Shown here one piece after another: positions 46,931-58,250 of a stretch of 64,000 nucleotides of DNA (positions are counted from its first letter, which is position 1; each line of letters begins with the position of its first letter). Location of the stretch: the NCBI GenBank assembly GCA_037043015.1, contig CM073321.1, positions 41,684,420 to 41,748,419 of the forward strand, in the 5' to 3' direction. The notes beneath the pieces are model-generated. The model made no database searches. It was not told the origin of the DNA and saw only the letters and a program-made list of their open reading frames with translations. The stretch is from Bryum argenteum. Taxonomy: Eukaryota; Streptophyta; Bryopsida; Bryales; Bryaceae. A program made the position numbers and the translations under genes.

Positions 46931-47394
46931 GAATTTAGAGTCGCTTAAATAATCAAAGAACATAAGTAAAATGAATTAGAGTTTCTAGAAGTTTTTTATA
47001 AAACATTTACTCAAAATTTGCAAAGTTAAGCAAATCTATGTTAATGAGTCATTTAGATGGCTCACACATGGCGCACCACCTGGGGTTACTTGTGAAACAA
47101 GTAAAACGAATCCAGAATCTCTTGCTACGACGCTCAACAAGATTAGAGGCACACGGTCTATACTAATAGTTAAGAAAGTTGATATTAGTACCGGAAAAAG
47201 GAGATAGAGGCTGAGTGGAAGAATTAGAAATCCCTACGCAAATGGATTTGGCTTGGGAAAAGAGTATCGAGTTAGCAGTCTATAAGAAACAAAATTAAAA
47301 TGGAAAAGAAAAAGAAATAAAAGTAAGTAGATATAACCTCCCCGGAATACCGGTTTGGGATAGTTAATATATATATCCCGGGTCAATCGGTTAA

Positions 47395-47470
47395 ATTCCT
47401 GCCTAACCACTAGCTCAGTGAGAATAGCGCTACCAACTACCGGGTTCGAACGCACGTCGTTTGACCGGCT
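47395..47470 (+). other. tRNA-like pol III promoter remnant, possible SINE
   Basis: tagctcagtgaga resembles an A box and gggttcgaacgc, about 30 bases on, a B box; each has about one mismatch. No full cloverleaf could be drawn, so a working tRNA gene is unlikely. Confidence 0.3.
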
Positions 47471-47479
47471 ATGTCAATT

Positions 47480-48210
47480 AACCAAGACCGCTACGGGATG
47501 CTCTTTGCTCCGCAAAATACCCTAGTATTCTCGACATTTCCTACTTCCTACATTAGTTTAAAGCGACCAATAAAAAGATTTAAAATAAAATTATAGCATA
47601 GAAAGTTACTTGTCCGCCTCATGTAAAAATGACTTGGACCTATATTAGAGTTTAGAAGAGTAGATTACACCTCCCCCAATAGAGTGGGTTTGGACTAAGA
47701 GAAAGAAATTGTAAACCCCGAAAGGCTTACGAGTCAAAATTAAAATTCAAGGTTTCCTCTTCACTACTTGATTTGGAAACAAATTAAAAATGTAACTATG
47801 AGCTAACTCCAAATAATATAATTATCACTTTCTAAAAGAGAAGTTAATGAAACAAAATTCTCCCTCTAATGGTTTGAACTGAAACTACTAAATAGAAAAC
47901 ATATTAGATAGAAGGCTAAGAAAGTCAAAATTGAAAATAGGAAATAATACTACTAAATACCTATTAGTACGTAAGGTTACCATAGACACTTCCCCTTCTA
48001 ATCACCTAACTTGTTCATCATAAGATGTCGCAATTGAAAAAAATGAACAAAAAATTAGGAGTTAAAGGAAGTTAAGTGCTCGCCGCCTATGCCTTGAGCC
48101 TAAGACCTTCAATATCCCCGACCAAAATTAATGTGGGAAAATGATATCCTAGACCTAGACGTAGACTAAAGAAAATTAGTGCTAAAAATTTATAAGACTT
48201 GCGATTTTCA
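47480..48210. other. No gene seen
   Basis: AT-rich sequence downstream of the gypsy remnant. It could include that element's LTR, but I found no second copy to define it. Confidence 0.4.
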
Positions 48211-48212
48211 AA

Positions 48213-49700
48213 TCACACTTTGTACTCTTTGCACCGACTTCCCGAGGTTCGGGTAGGGAAGTCTTCACCGTTCAAAGTTTGTAATTGAACGGTGTTGTTG
48301 TGAAACACCTCCTTCACAACATATGGTCCCATCCATAGAGCATCAAATTTACCTGGAAAGTCCAAGCGTCGCGCATCTTGTAATAAAACCAACATACCCG
48401 GTCGAAGGGTTCTAACTTTGTTCCTTTTGTCATATGTTAGTTTCCTTCGCCGTTGGATGACTTCCACATGTTGGGCGCTTGTACGCCGTGCTTCATCCAA
48501 ACCTTCTAGAACTCCCAACCTATGACTCAAAGATGCGTTATCTGATAATCGTTCGTTAATGGCAATACGCAATGATGGAATTTCAAACTCAATAGGCAAA
48601 ACCGATTCTACACCATACACAAGGGAAAAAGGTGTGGCCCGAGTTGTAACCTTATAAGTGGTTCTATAAGCCCACAATGCCGCCGGAAGTTTGATGTCCC
48701 AATCTCGTTTGGAGTCCAAGACGGTCTTGCGTAAAATGGTAACCAAGGTTTGATTTACTCGCTCGGTATGACCGTTTGTTTGAGGATGATAAGGCGTGGT
48801 TTTGCGATGGTTGATGTTAAATCGGGTGGTTAACTCATCAATCATCTTATTTAGAAAATGTTTGCCTCTATCACTAATTAAAATCTTAGGACAACCAAAT
48901 CGGGTGATAACTTGTTCAAACAAGAAGTTGACGGCATGTTTCGCATCATTTGTTCTAACTGCTCTTGCTTCTGCCCACTTGGTTAGATACTCGGTTGCTA
49001 CTACAATATGTTGCATACCACGAGAAGAACTAGGGTGAATTTCCTGGATGTAATCAATTCCCCATTTTTCAAAAGGAACTAGCGGCAAAGATACATGTAG
49101 CGGAAGATTCATACGCAAATCGTTCCGCGCATACCGTTGGCAAGCATCACACTTTTTAACATAAGTGTGGGCATCTTGAAACATGTTTGGCCAATAATAG
49201 CCCGCTCTCAATGCTTTTTGGCCTGTTAACATGCCCGAGAAATGCCCCCCACATGCACTATCGTGGCATGCGGAGAGAATTGCCGGTATTTCATTTTCTG
49301 TGACACACCGGCGTAGTATAGAGTCTATCCCTCTACGATACAATTGGCCACCAATTACCGCAAAATGGCGACTATTTACCCTTACCTTTCGGCGTTCATT
49401 TTTGGATAGACCCAACGGCATTGTTTGGTGAGTTAGAACCTCGGTAATGTGATCGTACCATGAAGGTTGGGAGGAAATGTGAAATAGATTCTCATCTATC
49501 AAACTATCATCGATAGGCATAGTGCTAGGCTCTCCCGGAAGTCTAGACAAATGATCCGCTTGGAGGTGTTTTCTCCCCAGTTTAAATTGTACCGTGTAGT
49601 CGAATTCTTCAAGGAGAAGGACCCACCGTGCAATTCTACCGCTTAGGTCGGCTTTATTGACCAAATAGTAGATGGCCATGTGATCCACAAAAAACACTAT
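48213..49700 (-). mobile_element. Ty3/gypsy pol remnant (RNase H end and integrase), fossil
   Basis: Minus-strand frame beginning in the RNase H end (DHMAIYYLVNKADLSGRIAR, then ADHLSRLPGE). The integrase follows: zinc-binding H-H-C-C (HDSACGGHFSG, CDACQRYA), core WGIDYIQEI, SDRGKHFLN and HPQTNGHTERVNQ with the D,D35E residues in place, and a C-terminal domain ending KEYKV. Gag, protease and most of the reverse transcriptase are absent and no LTR pair was found, so it is a truncated fossil. Its upstream edge abuts the tail of locus B. Confidence 0.85.
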
Positions 49701-50430
49701 GCGGTTAAGCAAGAGGACCGCCATGTCGAGTATCCACATACTGATCTTGTCTATCGTCAGCACGACGATCGTCCCTTCCATCCCCTGCACCGGCTTGAGG
49801 AAGATCCACAAGATCGTCCTCCACATCGTCGGCACGACGATCGTCTCCTTCACCCCCCGCACCGGCTTGAGGGAGGTCCACGACATCCTCCTGTACATCG
49901 TCGCTCCAACGATCCACCCTTTCAACCCCCCCCCCCCGCCGCCTAGACGAAGATCCTGTACTTCGTACTGTACATCGTCGTCCCGACGATGTGACCCCTG
50001 CTCTTGTTCGAAGTCAGGACCAAGTTCCCCGACAGGCTTCTCAGTATTGCCGGACCGACGATCCTCGACATTCAGAGAACCGACTTGGGCGACCACACCA
50101 TGCTGTCCCACTTCTATCGCAGGCAATTCGATGACGACATCATCTTGGATAGCATCGTCATGATAGGAATCATGCTCGCCTTGATCCTCTGAGGCCGCGT
50201 CTTGGCTTTCCAAGGAGTTGGCCTGCAAATGCACAGTATCTTCCGCTTGTGCATCGCCATCCGAATCCTCGTCATCTAAACGATGGTTTTGTTGCGCTTC
50301 GTACTCAGAATCAGTCTCCATGTCGATGGGATTCTGAGATGAACCAGCCTACTGGTCATCGATTGGTGCGAGGGGGAAAACTCGCTCAAAATCCATCCTC
50401 GAGCAGACTCAAGAACGTGTTAGTCCCGAA
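49700..50430 (-). pseudogene. Locus B, acidic tail
   Basis: Acidic, disordered sequence (METDSEYEAQQNHRLDDEDS, then DGDAQAED; later DDAIQDDVVIELPAIEVGQH) that becomes repetitive where locus-B palindromes are translated (WIVGATMY, IVVPTMW, IVVLTID). The open frame runs without a stop into the gypsy integrase remnant. Corresponds in position and character to the acidic tails of A and C. Confidence 0.5.
49752..50063. repeat. Locus-B palindromes in the coding tail
   Basis: Copies at 49752-49769, 49824-49842, 49896-49912, 49972-49991 and 50045-50063, arms ATCGTCG and CGACGAT, spaced about 72 bp within a tandem unit (ccccctgcaccggcttgagg, then gagatccac). Confidence 0.85.
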
Positions 50431-50442
50431 TTGGTCGATGCC

Positions 50443-52205
50443 CTAGATGCCTAGATCATTGAAAACATGCGCTCCTACTTCTTCAAGTTGGCGCATTACT
50501 CCGAACCCACCTTCGACTGGGGAGTTTAGATTCACCGGTGGCGACGAAGGAGAGTCGGGGTGCACTATTAAGGGACCCCGTGTGATCAGACGAATGAAAT
50601 CTATCGAATTCGACGAGTTTGAGTGCATGAAATTGTTCATGTCAAGCCGTTTTGCAAGAGCCGAGATTTTGATTTCGCTCTTCACGTCGTCACGATCTAC
50701 AAACCTATAGTAATGAGCTCCGAACATCTGGCATATACATGTCACTCTGTAAGATTACATAATCGTCGACCCGACAATAATTCATGATACTATAAAGCAC
50801 AAAGTTGAAATATAGCTTTGGGTATCGTCGATCCGACGATACCAAACAATAGTATACGAGTGGTTACCTTAATGGCGAGGAGGAACTTCGCGCCCGCGTG
50901 AATGCCAATGACATTCTCCTTCACTGACGCGCACGCGACAAGTATCTCGAAGTAGAATACCATGCGAAGCTTAGTTAGATACACTCGCCATTTTGCCTCC
51001 ATATTTCTGGCGGCCTCTATATAGTACAAGCGATTAGCTGGTGTGTCATACCTCTTCTTGACACACTTCTTCGCATCCTTCGCTAATTCACTTCCTTTTT
51101 TATACAGGAAGAGAAGTGTCACGTCCGATGCGGTCTTCTTGCTGCTGACGTTGTTTAGCATTTCCGCCTTGCTTTGTACGTACGTGGAGAGAGACGGCTC
51201 ATACTGAGGGAGCTCTCTAGCTGAAACCTCGATGCAACTTTCTGGTCTTCCTTTCCACACAAGACCATCAGCCAGACGTTCGGCTCCAAGATCTTGGGCT
51301 CTAGATGATGCCGAAGATAGTCCAAGAATGGGTCGACGGCTCCGCTCGTCTCGGTCACTTGCGAGCGTGGGACATTGCGCAAGTCGAGAAGTGCCAGATT
51401 CACCTCACGTGAAGTGTAGGTGTAATGGCTGCTAGTGACTAAAGCCTTCAATTTGAAGTCTAGCCCTCTGATCTGCACACACTCAAGAGGCTCTTTCGGA
51501 CGGTACTTGATCGTTATGAACCTCCTGTACATGTGCACCACCTCTGGATGCTGCTGCTCCAACTCGACCGCATTTTTTGGCTCTGCCTCGTTGCGTAGGC
51601 GCTTCCTGTAGTACTCCGCTCTGGGATATGTCAAGAGAAAATCCCAGCTCGCCGATGTGAACCGGTGCCTGATCTTCCACGCCTTCCATGTGGCGTCAAT
51701 GGTGTCGCTGCCGCCGTCGATAAGCTTGAGGGAGGGCTTGATTGAAATGATATCCTCAAGCACAACTTTCTTGCGCTTCCTTCTCTCCACCCAGTCGACG
51801 CACGCAAGATTGTCCGCCACAAGCACCAGAGATCTTCCAACAGTCACTTTCTGATATGGTGACGTCCGTCCCGGAGTCTCCCCAAGTAGATTCCTTGACA
51901 TGATGGTGAAGTCTGTGTCGGTGAACCATCCGCATCGCCTGAAGAACTCTCATTTCAGCTTGTTACTCTTGGACTTGTAGGTCTTCGTCTTGTTGAATGG
52001 CAATTTCGAGACAGGGTCGATTAGGTCGCCGACAACATGCTTCGGAAGAAACCTTTCCCAATAGTCGAACTTGTTGTCCAGTAAGGTGATGATTTGAATC
52101 TCATTCTTCAGATTCGCTGCGGACTTTATGCGTGCCCCATCCTATGTTGGATTGATGTTCTGGTATCTCTCCGTCACAACATCCGTGAAGCTCTGCGTAC
52201 GTAAA
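50443..52205 (-). pseudogene. Locus B, DNA-methyltransferase-like half
   Basis: Exon from about 52205 (SFTDVVTERYQNINPT, matching KFTDLLNIRFCNINPN in C) to 50868. Landmarks: LKNEIQIITLLDNKFDYWER; VNLALLDLRNVPRSQ at about 51390 (motif IV position, DLRN for DPPY) with PNVWLMVLCG; and MVFYFEILVACASVKENVIG followed by IHAGAKFLLAI near 50875-50915 (motif I position). The frame after GTAACC resumes at about 50748 with VTCICQMFGAHYYRFVDRDD. Intron positions equal those of A and C. Several in-frame stops and a shift near 51200 show decay. Confidence 0.5.
50760..50843. repeat. Locus-B palindromes in the motif-I intron
   Basis: Copies at 50760-50780 and 50822-50843, arms TATCGTCG and CGACGATA, inside the intron that follows the motif-I exon. 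Confidence 0.9.
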
Positions 52206-52251
52206 TCAGTTAAGGTTAGCACTGTGAAGCAAGGGGAACGTCAGCATCAGA

Positions 52252-52272
52252 GGTATCCTCGAACCGACGATA
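52252..52272. repeat. Locus-B palindrome in the ParB/MTase intron
   Basis: ggtatcctcgaaccgacgat, one arm slightly changed, within the intron of about 52206-52286. Confidence 0.85.
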
Positions 52273-52286
52273 GCCACTTTAGATCA

Positions 52287-53738
52287 AAACGTTACCTTGA
52301 ACTTGACGACGTTGTGCACCGCCTTATTACCCCCCGTGACCGCTTCGGAGAATACATCAGTTGGGCGCTTCATGGCTATCCAAATATTCCTACACGCCAC
52401 TACCTGGTTTTCCGATGACAGTTGTGCATGACCAAGGTGGTTGGTGATGTTGTAGAATTTTGAGATTCCTCAAAGTTTAGTTGCGTCCAAGGTCCAGATG
52501 ATGTAAGCGTTCCATTTGCGGAGCTCGTTGCGCCGAGCCTCTCCACATCCTTCTTGCTGGAGCTGTTTTGATGTCCAAACTCTATGCTGCCCGTTGATAA
52601 TCATGAACGTTCCGTCCTTGATCTCATTCCAATCTTCTGGCTTGTTCTTCAGTAGCTTCCCCTTGGAATCCGCTGGAGTTAGGCAGATTTTCTGTCTCAG
52701 CTTGACATCGATCATCTGGACAAGTTCTCTGGCGACTTCTTCAACCATGTCCTGCTGCAGCGTTTGGATAACATACTGATCCTTCTTCAGTATGCACTGA
52801 TCGATATCCACCTCCATCGGGTTCATGATCAGCAAGAAGCAGTCCTTGTGGTTATCCCAGAACCCCTTCTGTAAGTTCGCGGTTTTCTCGAACTCCTCCA
52901 GATTCTCATCAGAAGTACCAGCTCTAGCAGTCACGTTTGTTAGTGCTGACCCTGAAGTTCCCGTAGTTTGAGTCGGTACTATTGCAGTACTTGGTGCGGC
53001 TGAGGCGGATTTCTTACACTTGCGGCTCGACCCAGCTCCATTTGTAGAAGGTGGTGCTCTCTTCTTACCCTCCAACCAAGGCTGACTCGGCGTTACTCCT
53101 CTGCTTGCTGATCTGGAAGGGGTGGACGCCAAGTTCAGGCGTGAAATCGATGCACCCCGATTCGGCTGCACTGGTGATAGTCGCGCAGCGGGTTCCAAGC
53201 AGACGTTAGCCAGGGCGTATCGATCGAGTGTTTGGAAAATCCTCGTGAGTCGATTTGCGATGGACTTTGCAGAGCCACATGGTCCGCTCACATATCCCAA
53301 CCTGATGAACTTGCTATTGAGGGAGGTCATTTCGGAACCCTCAAAGTACGTCATGAGGTCTTGAATGTCGAGAATTCCATGCTCTTTTGTTGTATCAATG
53401 ACAAAAGAGTGGCAGTGATCTTGCTAGAATCCATTCTCGTCCACTGTACGGAGCACGATGACGATGTAGATGTCTCTGTGGCACTCGATGATGGTGACCT
53501 TCTCGTTGTGATTCTAGGGCAGATATGTAGATGATCCGTTCGCCCTGTATGGAATGAACACAAAATTCTTGAATTTGTTGACTCCAAAGTTTCATGTTTG
53601 AACATGTGGCCTGAATTGCCAGAGATCTCCATATATTTCGGCCATTTCTTCGAAAAATGGCTCCTCTCCCGACGGATTCACGAACGGCTCAAGGTGATGC
53701 AGGGTGACTTTGTACTCGTATGCTTCGACTTCCGCCAT
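52287..53738 (-). pseudogene. Locus B, N-terminal and ParB-like half
   Basis: A likely start MAEVEAYEYKVTLHHLEPFV at 53738, then, after stops and shifts, a long open exon (53354-52470). It holds MTYFEGSEMTSLNSKFIRLG, a Ser/Pro-rich basic linker (GSSRKCKKSASAAPST), KGFWDNHKDCFLLIMNPMEV, YVIQTLQQDMVEEVAREL, RQKICLTP and DGTFMIINGQHRVWTSKQL at about 52580-52605. INGQHRV is the GxHR signature of ParB/Srx domains, with the Arg kept. After one stop the frame continues SKFYNITNHLGHAQLSSENQ to VVKFK|GTAACG, as in C (SAFYNTTNPLKHAQPTRGNQ). Confidence 0.6.
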
Positions 53739-53820
53739 TTCATTCGTCTACATCACCGTCAAGGATTTGTGTTAGACGTTTTACCGCTTTGCAATTAGTT
53801 CTGTACTGATTATAAGCTTC

Positions 53821-54481
53821 CTATTGTCGACTCGACGATACAGTCTTCTGATATCTCTGATAAGAAAAGAGCGTAACCATTGCTTTACTACGCAGGGTAT
53901 AGTCGGCTCGACGAAATTCTAGTTTAAGAATACTCTTTTAAATGAACTTCACACCTTATCGTCGAGCCGACGATATGCTCTCCTGGAATCTCATGGAATG
54001 AATTTTTAAGTTGCATTTATTCTGACCTGTTGAGCTCTAACCTAGCTACTCCCAACATTGGTGTTGTCGGTCCGACGATAGCTTCGTAACTTTCATTTTA
54101 TTAATCGAGATCATGATAGTATATTCAATTATATTATCGTTGGGTCAACGATAAATTTTCTTATTCTGCTCTAGGAAGGTTTTCTTAGATTTCACTACAT
54201 TTAAGGCCGTCTGAAGCCTCCTATCGTCGAGCCGTCGATAAGGCTGTTTGATGCCTTCTATTGTCGACCCGATGATAAGGCCATTAGGAGCCTTGTATTG
54301 TCGACCCGACGATAAGGCCATTAGGAGCCTTGTATCATCAACCCGACGATAAGGCCATTAAGAGCCTTGTATCGTCGACCCGACGATACAGCCATTGCTC
54401 TCTAAGCTATTATGGTGGCCTTTTAAATTCATTTTAAATCTTCATACTACCTTCTACTGCTGTATCGTTGGCTCGACGATA
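53821..54481. repeat. Locus-B palindromes, upstream array of about twelve copies
   Basis: Copies at 53821, 53898, 53957, 54063, 54134, 54221, 54259, 54297, 54332, 54370 and 54462, each about 20 bp with arms TATCGTCG and CGACGATA around a variable centre (ACT, AGC, GTC, ACC). From 54240 to 54390 four copies sit in a 36-39 bp tandem unit (ggccattaggagccttgtat). Compensating arm changes occur, e.g. TTATCGTTG with CAACGATAA at 54134. Confidence 0.95.
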
Positions 54482-54489
54482 GTACCATG

Positions 54490-55300
54490 AGATAATATAA
54501 CAACCGAATCTCACTGAAACTACTGAAAGGTAGTCTCATATATTTAGAAACCCTCAATCGACTAAAGAATAGTCACCTTGTGGGTAGATTTCGCCTTTGT
54601 CTTCATGATCTAGAAAGATTATACGATTTCAAATTTGTCAGTACAAGAATACAGTGTTAGAGCGTCATTTGAACAACAAGAACTTCAGAATTGCATGAAT
54701 TCTGTTACATAAATCCTGGACTTGCAAAATGAAGCACGTGCTTAGCAGAAACCCTCGAAATTTAAGATTATAAGGAAGTGGCATCAATAATGAGCCTCCA
54801 AGCTCTAAAATAACGGTGGAAGAAGAGAAGAAACGGAATGTTAAAAATGTCTACTAGAATCTAGAACCTGCGATACTTAAAAACTGCTAATTACCAGTAC
54901 AAAATTGTAAAAGAAGCTTCAAGCGTACCTCCTCTTGAATGCTAAACCCTGCTAAACCCTAATTGCTTCAACTACCAAAGTGCTCTGGAATCGCCCGAAG
55001 TGCTCCCTAATCGCTAAGATGCCAGTCGTCTCGCCACCCGGACTGGCTCGAACTGCTCTAAGTGTCGGACTGTCTCAGTAGTCGGCAAGTCTCGACACCC
55101 TGACTGTCTAAGTTCCAATACGAGCAATAACAAACGCATCAGCAATTACATACGCATCAACTACAAACGAGGAATTAAAAACGAGCAATTACAAACGAGC
55201 AATTAAACAAGCATCAGCAATTACAAACGCAACAGCATCTAATTGCACGAATCTAACAACTTGCGAGTTTAAGCACATCACTAAACCCTAAGTGGGATGA
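54490..55300. other. Upstream region of locus B, no gene
   Basis: AT-rich, then 55120-55240 with repeated aattacaaacgagc/cgcatcagc words. Likely promoter-distal or leader DNA. Confidence 0.4.
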
Positions 55301-55534
55301 GAAACTAACCTGCACAAAAGCGACCGAAGAGCGCCAGCAACGATAGCGATTAGGCAAGCCGATAGCGAACAATCAACGCAAGCACAGGCAATGCACTGGC
55401 AACGCGACGGCAAGGGAGAGACGGCGGAGAAGGAAAGGGAGAGACGGCGGAGAAAAACACGGAACTGCAAAGAAGCACCGACAACGAAGAGAGCTGAGAA
55501 CAAAAGAAATGAGGAGGAAAGGCGGCGCGAGGGG

Positions 55535-55622
55535 GTCATCATGCCCCCAATGATGGCCGCCATGCACATGAAATTATCATGTGCATGGACATGGTCATGC
55601 ATGACCATGCCCATGCACATGA
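55535..55622. promoter_or_regulatory. CATG/RY-motif cluster upstream of locus B
   Basis: About ten CATG words in 90 bp, including catgcatgaccatgcccatg and its near-mirror, with CATGCATG, the RY element recognised by B3-domain factors of the ABI3 type. A matching cluster lies upstream of locus C. Confidence 0.5.
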
Positions 55623-55624
55623 TA

Positions 55625-56390
55625 ATTTTAAAAAATAAAATAAATATTTAGAAAACTAAACATATAAAATTAACATATCAAAAATTTTAAAAAATTTACA
55701 AAACCAAACAAATTAAAAACTTACAAAATTTACAAAACTATATATAGAACACAAAATTATGCTTACGGTTTTGCGTTTATTTATTTTCATTATAAGTTTT
55801 GTTACGTGTTAAAAAACTAATTGCGTCGACACTAAGTTTATTTTTTTAAGTTTGTGTTTTCGAATGTTTGTTGCTACTTAAGAATCTTTCAATAACATCC
55901 ATGAACATGGAAAGAGGGTGATAAAATAATGAGTACAAAAACCTTATTATAAAGATAAGTTTGCCATATGAGGTTGATATGTCAAGCTAGGAAGTTTTGA
56001 TACTTACGTGGAGGTTCTAAGGAGTGTGGACGACCTCAAGACTCAAGTTGGTTTTGGTAGTGCTCCGCAAGAACTCAGGATGCGCAATCAAGTGAGTGAA
56101 CACAAAAATAGAAAGAAGTCACGACTCTCTGAAAACCAAAATTTTGGAATCACCCTACTTACAATCCATCCTTAACATCATAATACTACATAAAGGGTCT
56201 GTGCATACAAAAATACTATGGGCTCTGTAGCTTCTTATACCCTCTTGTATGACTTTTAGCATGCCCTACTGTTGAGACGACTCGTACTAAGTTGTGCAAC
56301 TTACGAGAGAGGAAGTCTGACTAGTTATCACCAACAAACACACATGAGATAGAGGCAAAGGGAGGCACCTAATTTAGGCACGAAAAGGCG
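55625..56390. other. AT-rich intergenic DNA, nothing recognised
   Basis: Chance frames only. Confidence 0.5.
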
Positions 56391-56394
56391 TTAA

Positions 56395-56740
56395 CAAGTT
56401 GGGGTCCTAAGTTGCACTAGTTTGGGCCCCAGCTATAGTAGTTGGGGTCTCCAGCTGCACTAGTTGGGGCCCCAGCTATAGTAGTTGGGGTCCCCAGCTG
56501 CACTAGTTGGGGCCCCAGCTGTAGTAGTTGGGGCCCCCAGCTGCACTAGTTGGGGCCCTAGCTGTAGTAGTTGGAGTCCCAGCTGCACTAGTTGGGGCCC
56601 CAGCTGTAGTAGTTGGGGCCCCCAGCTGTAGTAGTTGGGACCCCAGCTGCACTAGTTGGGGCCCCAGCTGTAGTAGTTGGGGTCCCCAGCTGCACTAGTT
56701 GGCGCCCTAGCTATAGTAGTTGAAGCCCCTGATATACTTT
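56395..56740. repeat. 21-bp minisatellite with GGGGCCCC cores
   Basis: About sixteen head-to-tail units of agttggggccccagctgcact alternating with agttggggccccagctgtagt, i.e. a 42-bp higher-order unit. Each unit contains the palindromes ggggcccc and cagctg. Confidence 0.95.
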
Positions 56741-57057
56741 TAATTTATACTTTTATATTTTTAAAATTTATTATAGACTTTTGCATTTCCTACTTTAAAA
56801 ATCCTTTTAATTTGAAAAGAAAAGTTAAAGCTTGTTCAAATAACTGCATATAATGTTAAAAATGTATATTATACTCATTATAATATTTATAGAGATTTTG
56901 TGCGTTAAATTTTATTGCCTTATATTTCCTTAGTCTATAATTATTCATTTTATTGCCGAGATGGATAAGCTTGTAGTGCATGAGGCAAAAAAGCTTAGAA
57001 TTGCATAAGTGACTACCCTTAACTTGATAGAATCTCAAAATGTTTTAAAGTTAATAT

Positions 57058-57893
57058 ATGATTTTAAAACTAGAGGCTAAAACCCCACAACACTCTCAAA
57101 AATTGTTCGATTGTTTGTATGTTATTCCATGCAAAAAAACTTTAGAGTGCCAGTATTTCCATAAAATATTTATGGAACGAGCATCTAGAGTGGAATTGCT
57201 TATTCTTGTGAAACAACATTATTATATTCATTATAGCCACAAAATTTGTGGTGCTTGCCTTGAAAAAACATCACGTTGTCTTATATGTAAAAATTTATTG
57301 AACCTTGATTTCCTAAAGCACACAAAATATATCTTTGATACATTTATCACAAAAGATATTGAATTAACCAATTTACAGGATTTTCATGATACTTTCACAA
57401 GCATTCTAGCAGATAAAATTAAAAAAAGAAACACCATATTGGGAGAATATCAAATTTGAAAATGCGCGGCAAGAAGTTTATAAAGACAATCATCTTATAC
57501 CAACAACATCTAGTGCTTCATTATTATTAGATGGTAATAAAATAATAAATGATAAAATATTAAATCCAAGTGATTTATCACTCAATCATGTTTTATTTAT
57601 TTATATACCTGAAATATGGAATAATGATCTGGTTACATATCAAAGCACATTAGCGGAAGCAAACATATACTATGAAACTGCTCCGTACAAGGGGAGGTCC
57701 AGACAAACAGACCCAAAAAGAGGTTATTATAAGTCCGTGGGCCATGGGTATATAGCCCATGGAGGAGTAGACTCAAGAAGAGATGTGATACCATATGATC
57801 AAAAAAACATGTCTCAGAGCACAAAACTTGCTTTCAGTTGTATAAGTGATTCTGTTGCAACAAAGATGTGGAAGACATTTGATTAATTTGGAC
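57058..57893 (+). pseudogene. Unrecognised AT-rich coding block with a half RING-like motif
   Basis: Two consecutive open stretches. The first (57058-57459) contains HYSHKICGACLEKTSRCLICK, which resembles the second half of a C3HC4 RING (C-x2-C ... C-x2-C), then a charged helical part. The second (to 57893) reads NARQEVYKDNHLIPTTSSAS and ends ISDSVATKMWKTFD. Codon use is strongly A/T-ending, unlike loci B and C on either side, hinting at a foreign or mobile origin. It looks broken. No homologue recognised. Confidence 0.35.
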
Positions 57894-57899
57894 ACTCTT

Positions 57900-58250
57900 A
57901 GATGTTTGTGCTATCGGACGAGTTAATTTTATAATAGAGATACTTTAAAGAATTCCTCTTTACTTTAACTATAAATAAGTTTGTTTTCTACAAATGCATA
58001 GAATATGATAACCCTCATTGCTAAAATGTTTTTACTTCTTGAAGTGTGCTTTTTTCCTAAAACAAAGAGATGGTGTTTATTAGTTAAAGTGAAATATGGA
58101 TTCTTTTATCCACCAACAAGTATTATAGTCTAATTATGTTACTTAAGTATATTTTTCATGGTTGTCATATTAATAATTTTATATTGTTTCGTTTTTATCC
58201 ACCAAACCTTGATAATGTAATGAATTATGTGATTGCGTAATAGCCATGAA
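57900..58250. other. Intergenic, nothing recognised
   Basis: AT-rich DNA between the unrecognised block and the end of locus C. Confidence 0.5.

Noticed and set aside
47395-47470. Functional tRNA gene
   Set aside because: A- and B-box-like words are present, but no acceptor or anticodon stem can be paired convincingly.
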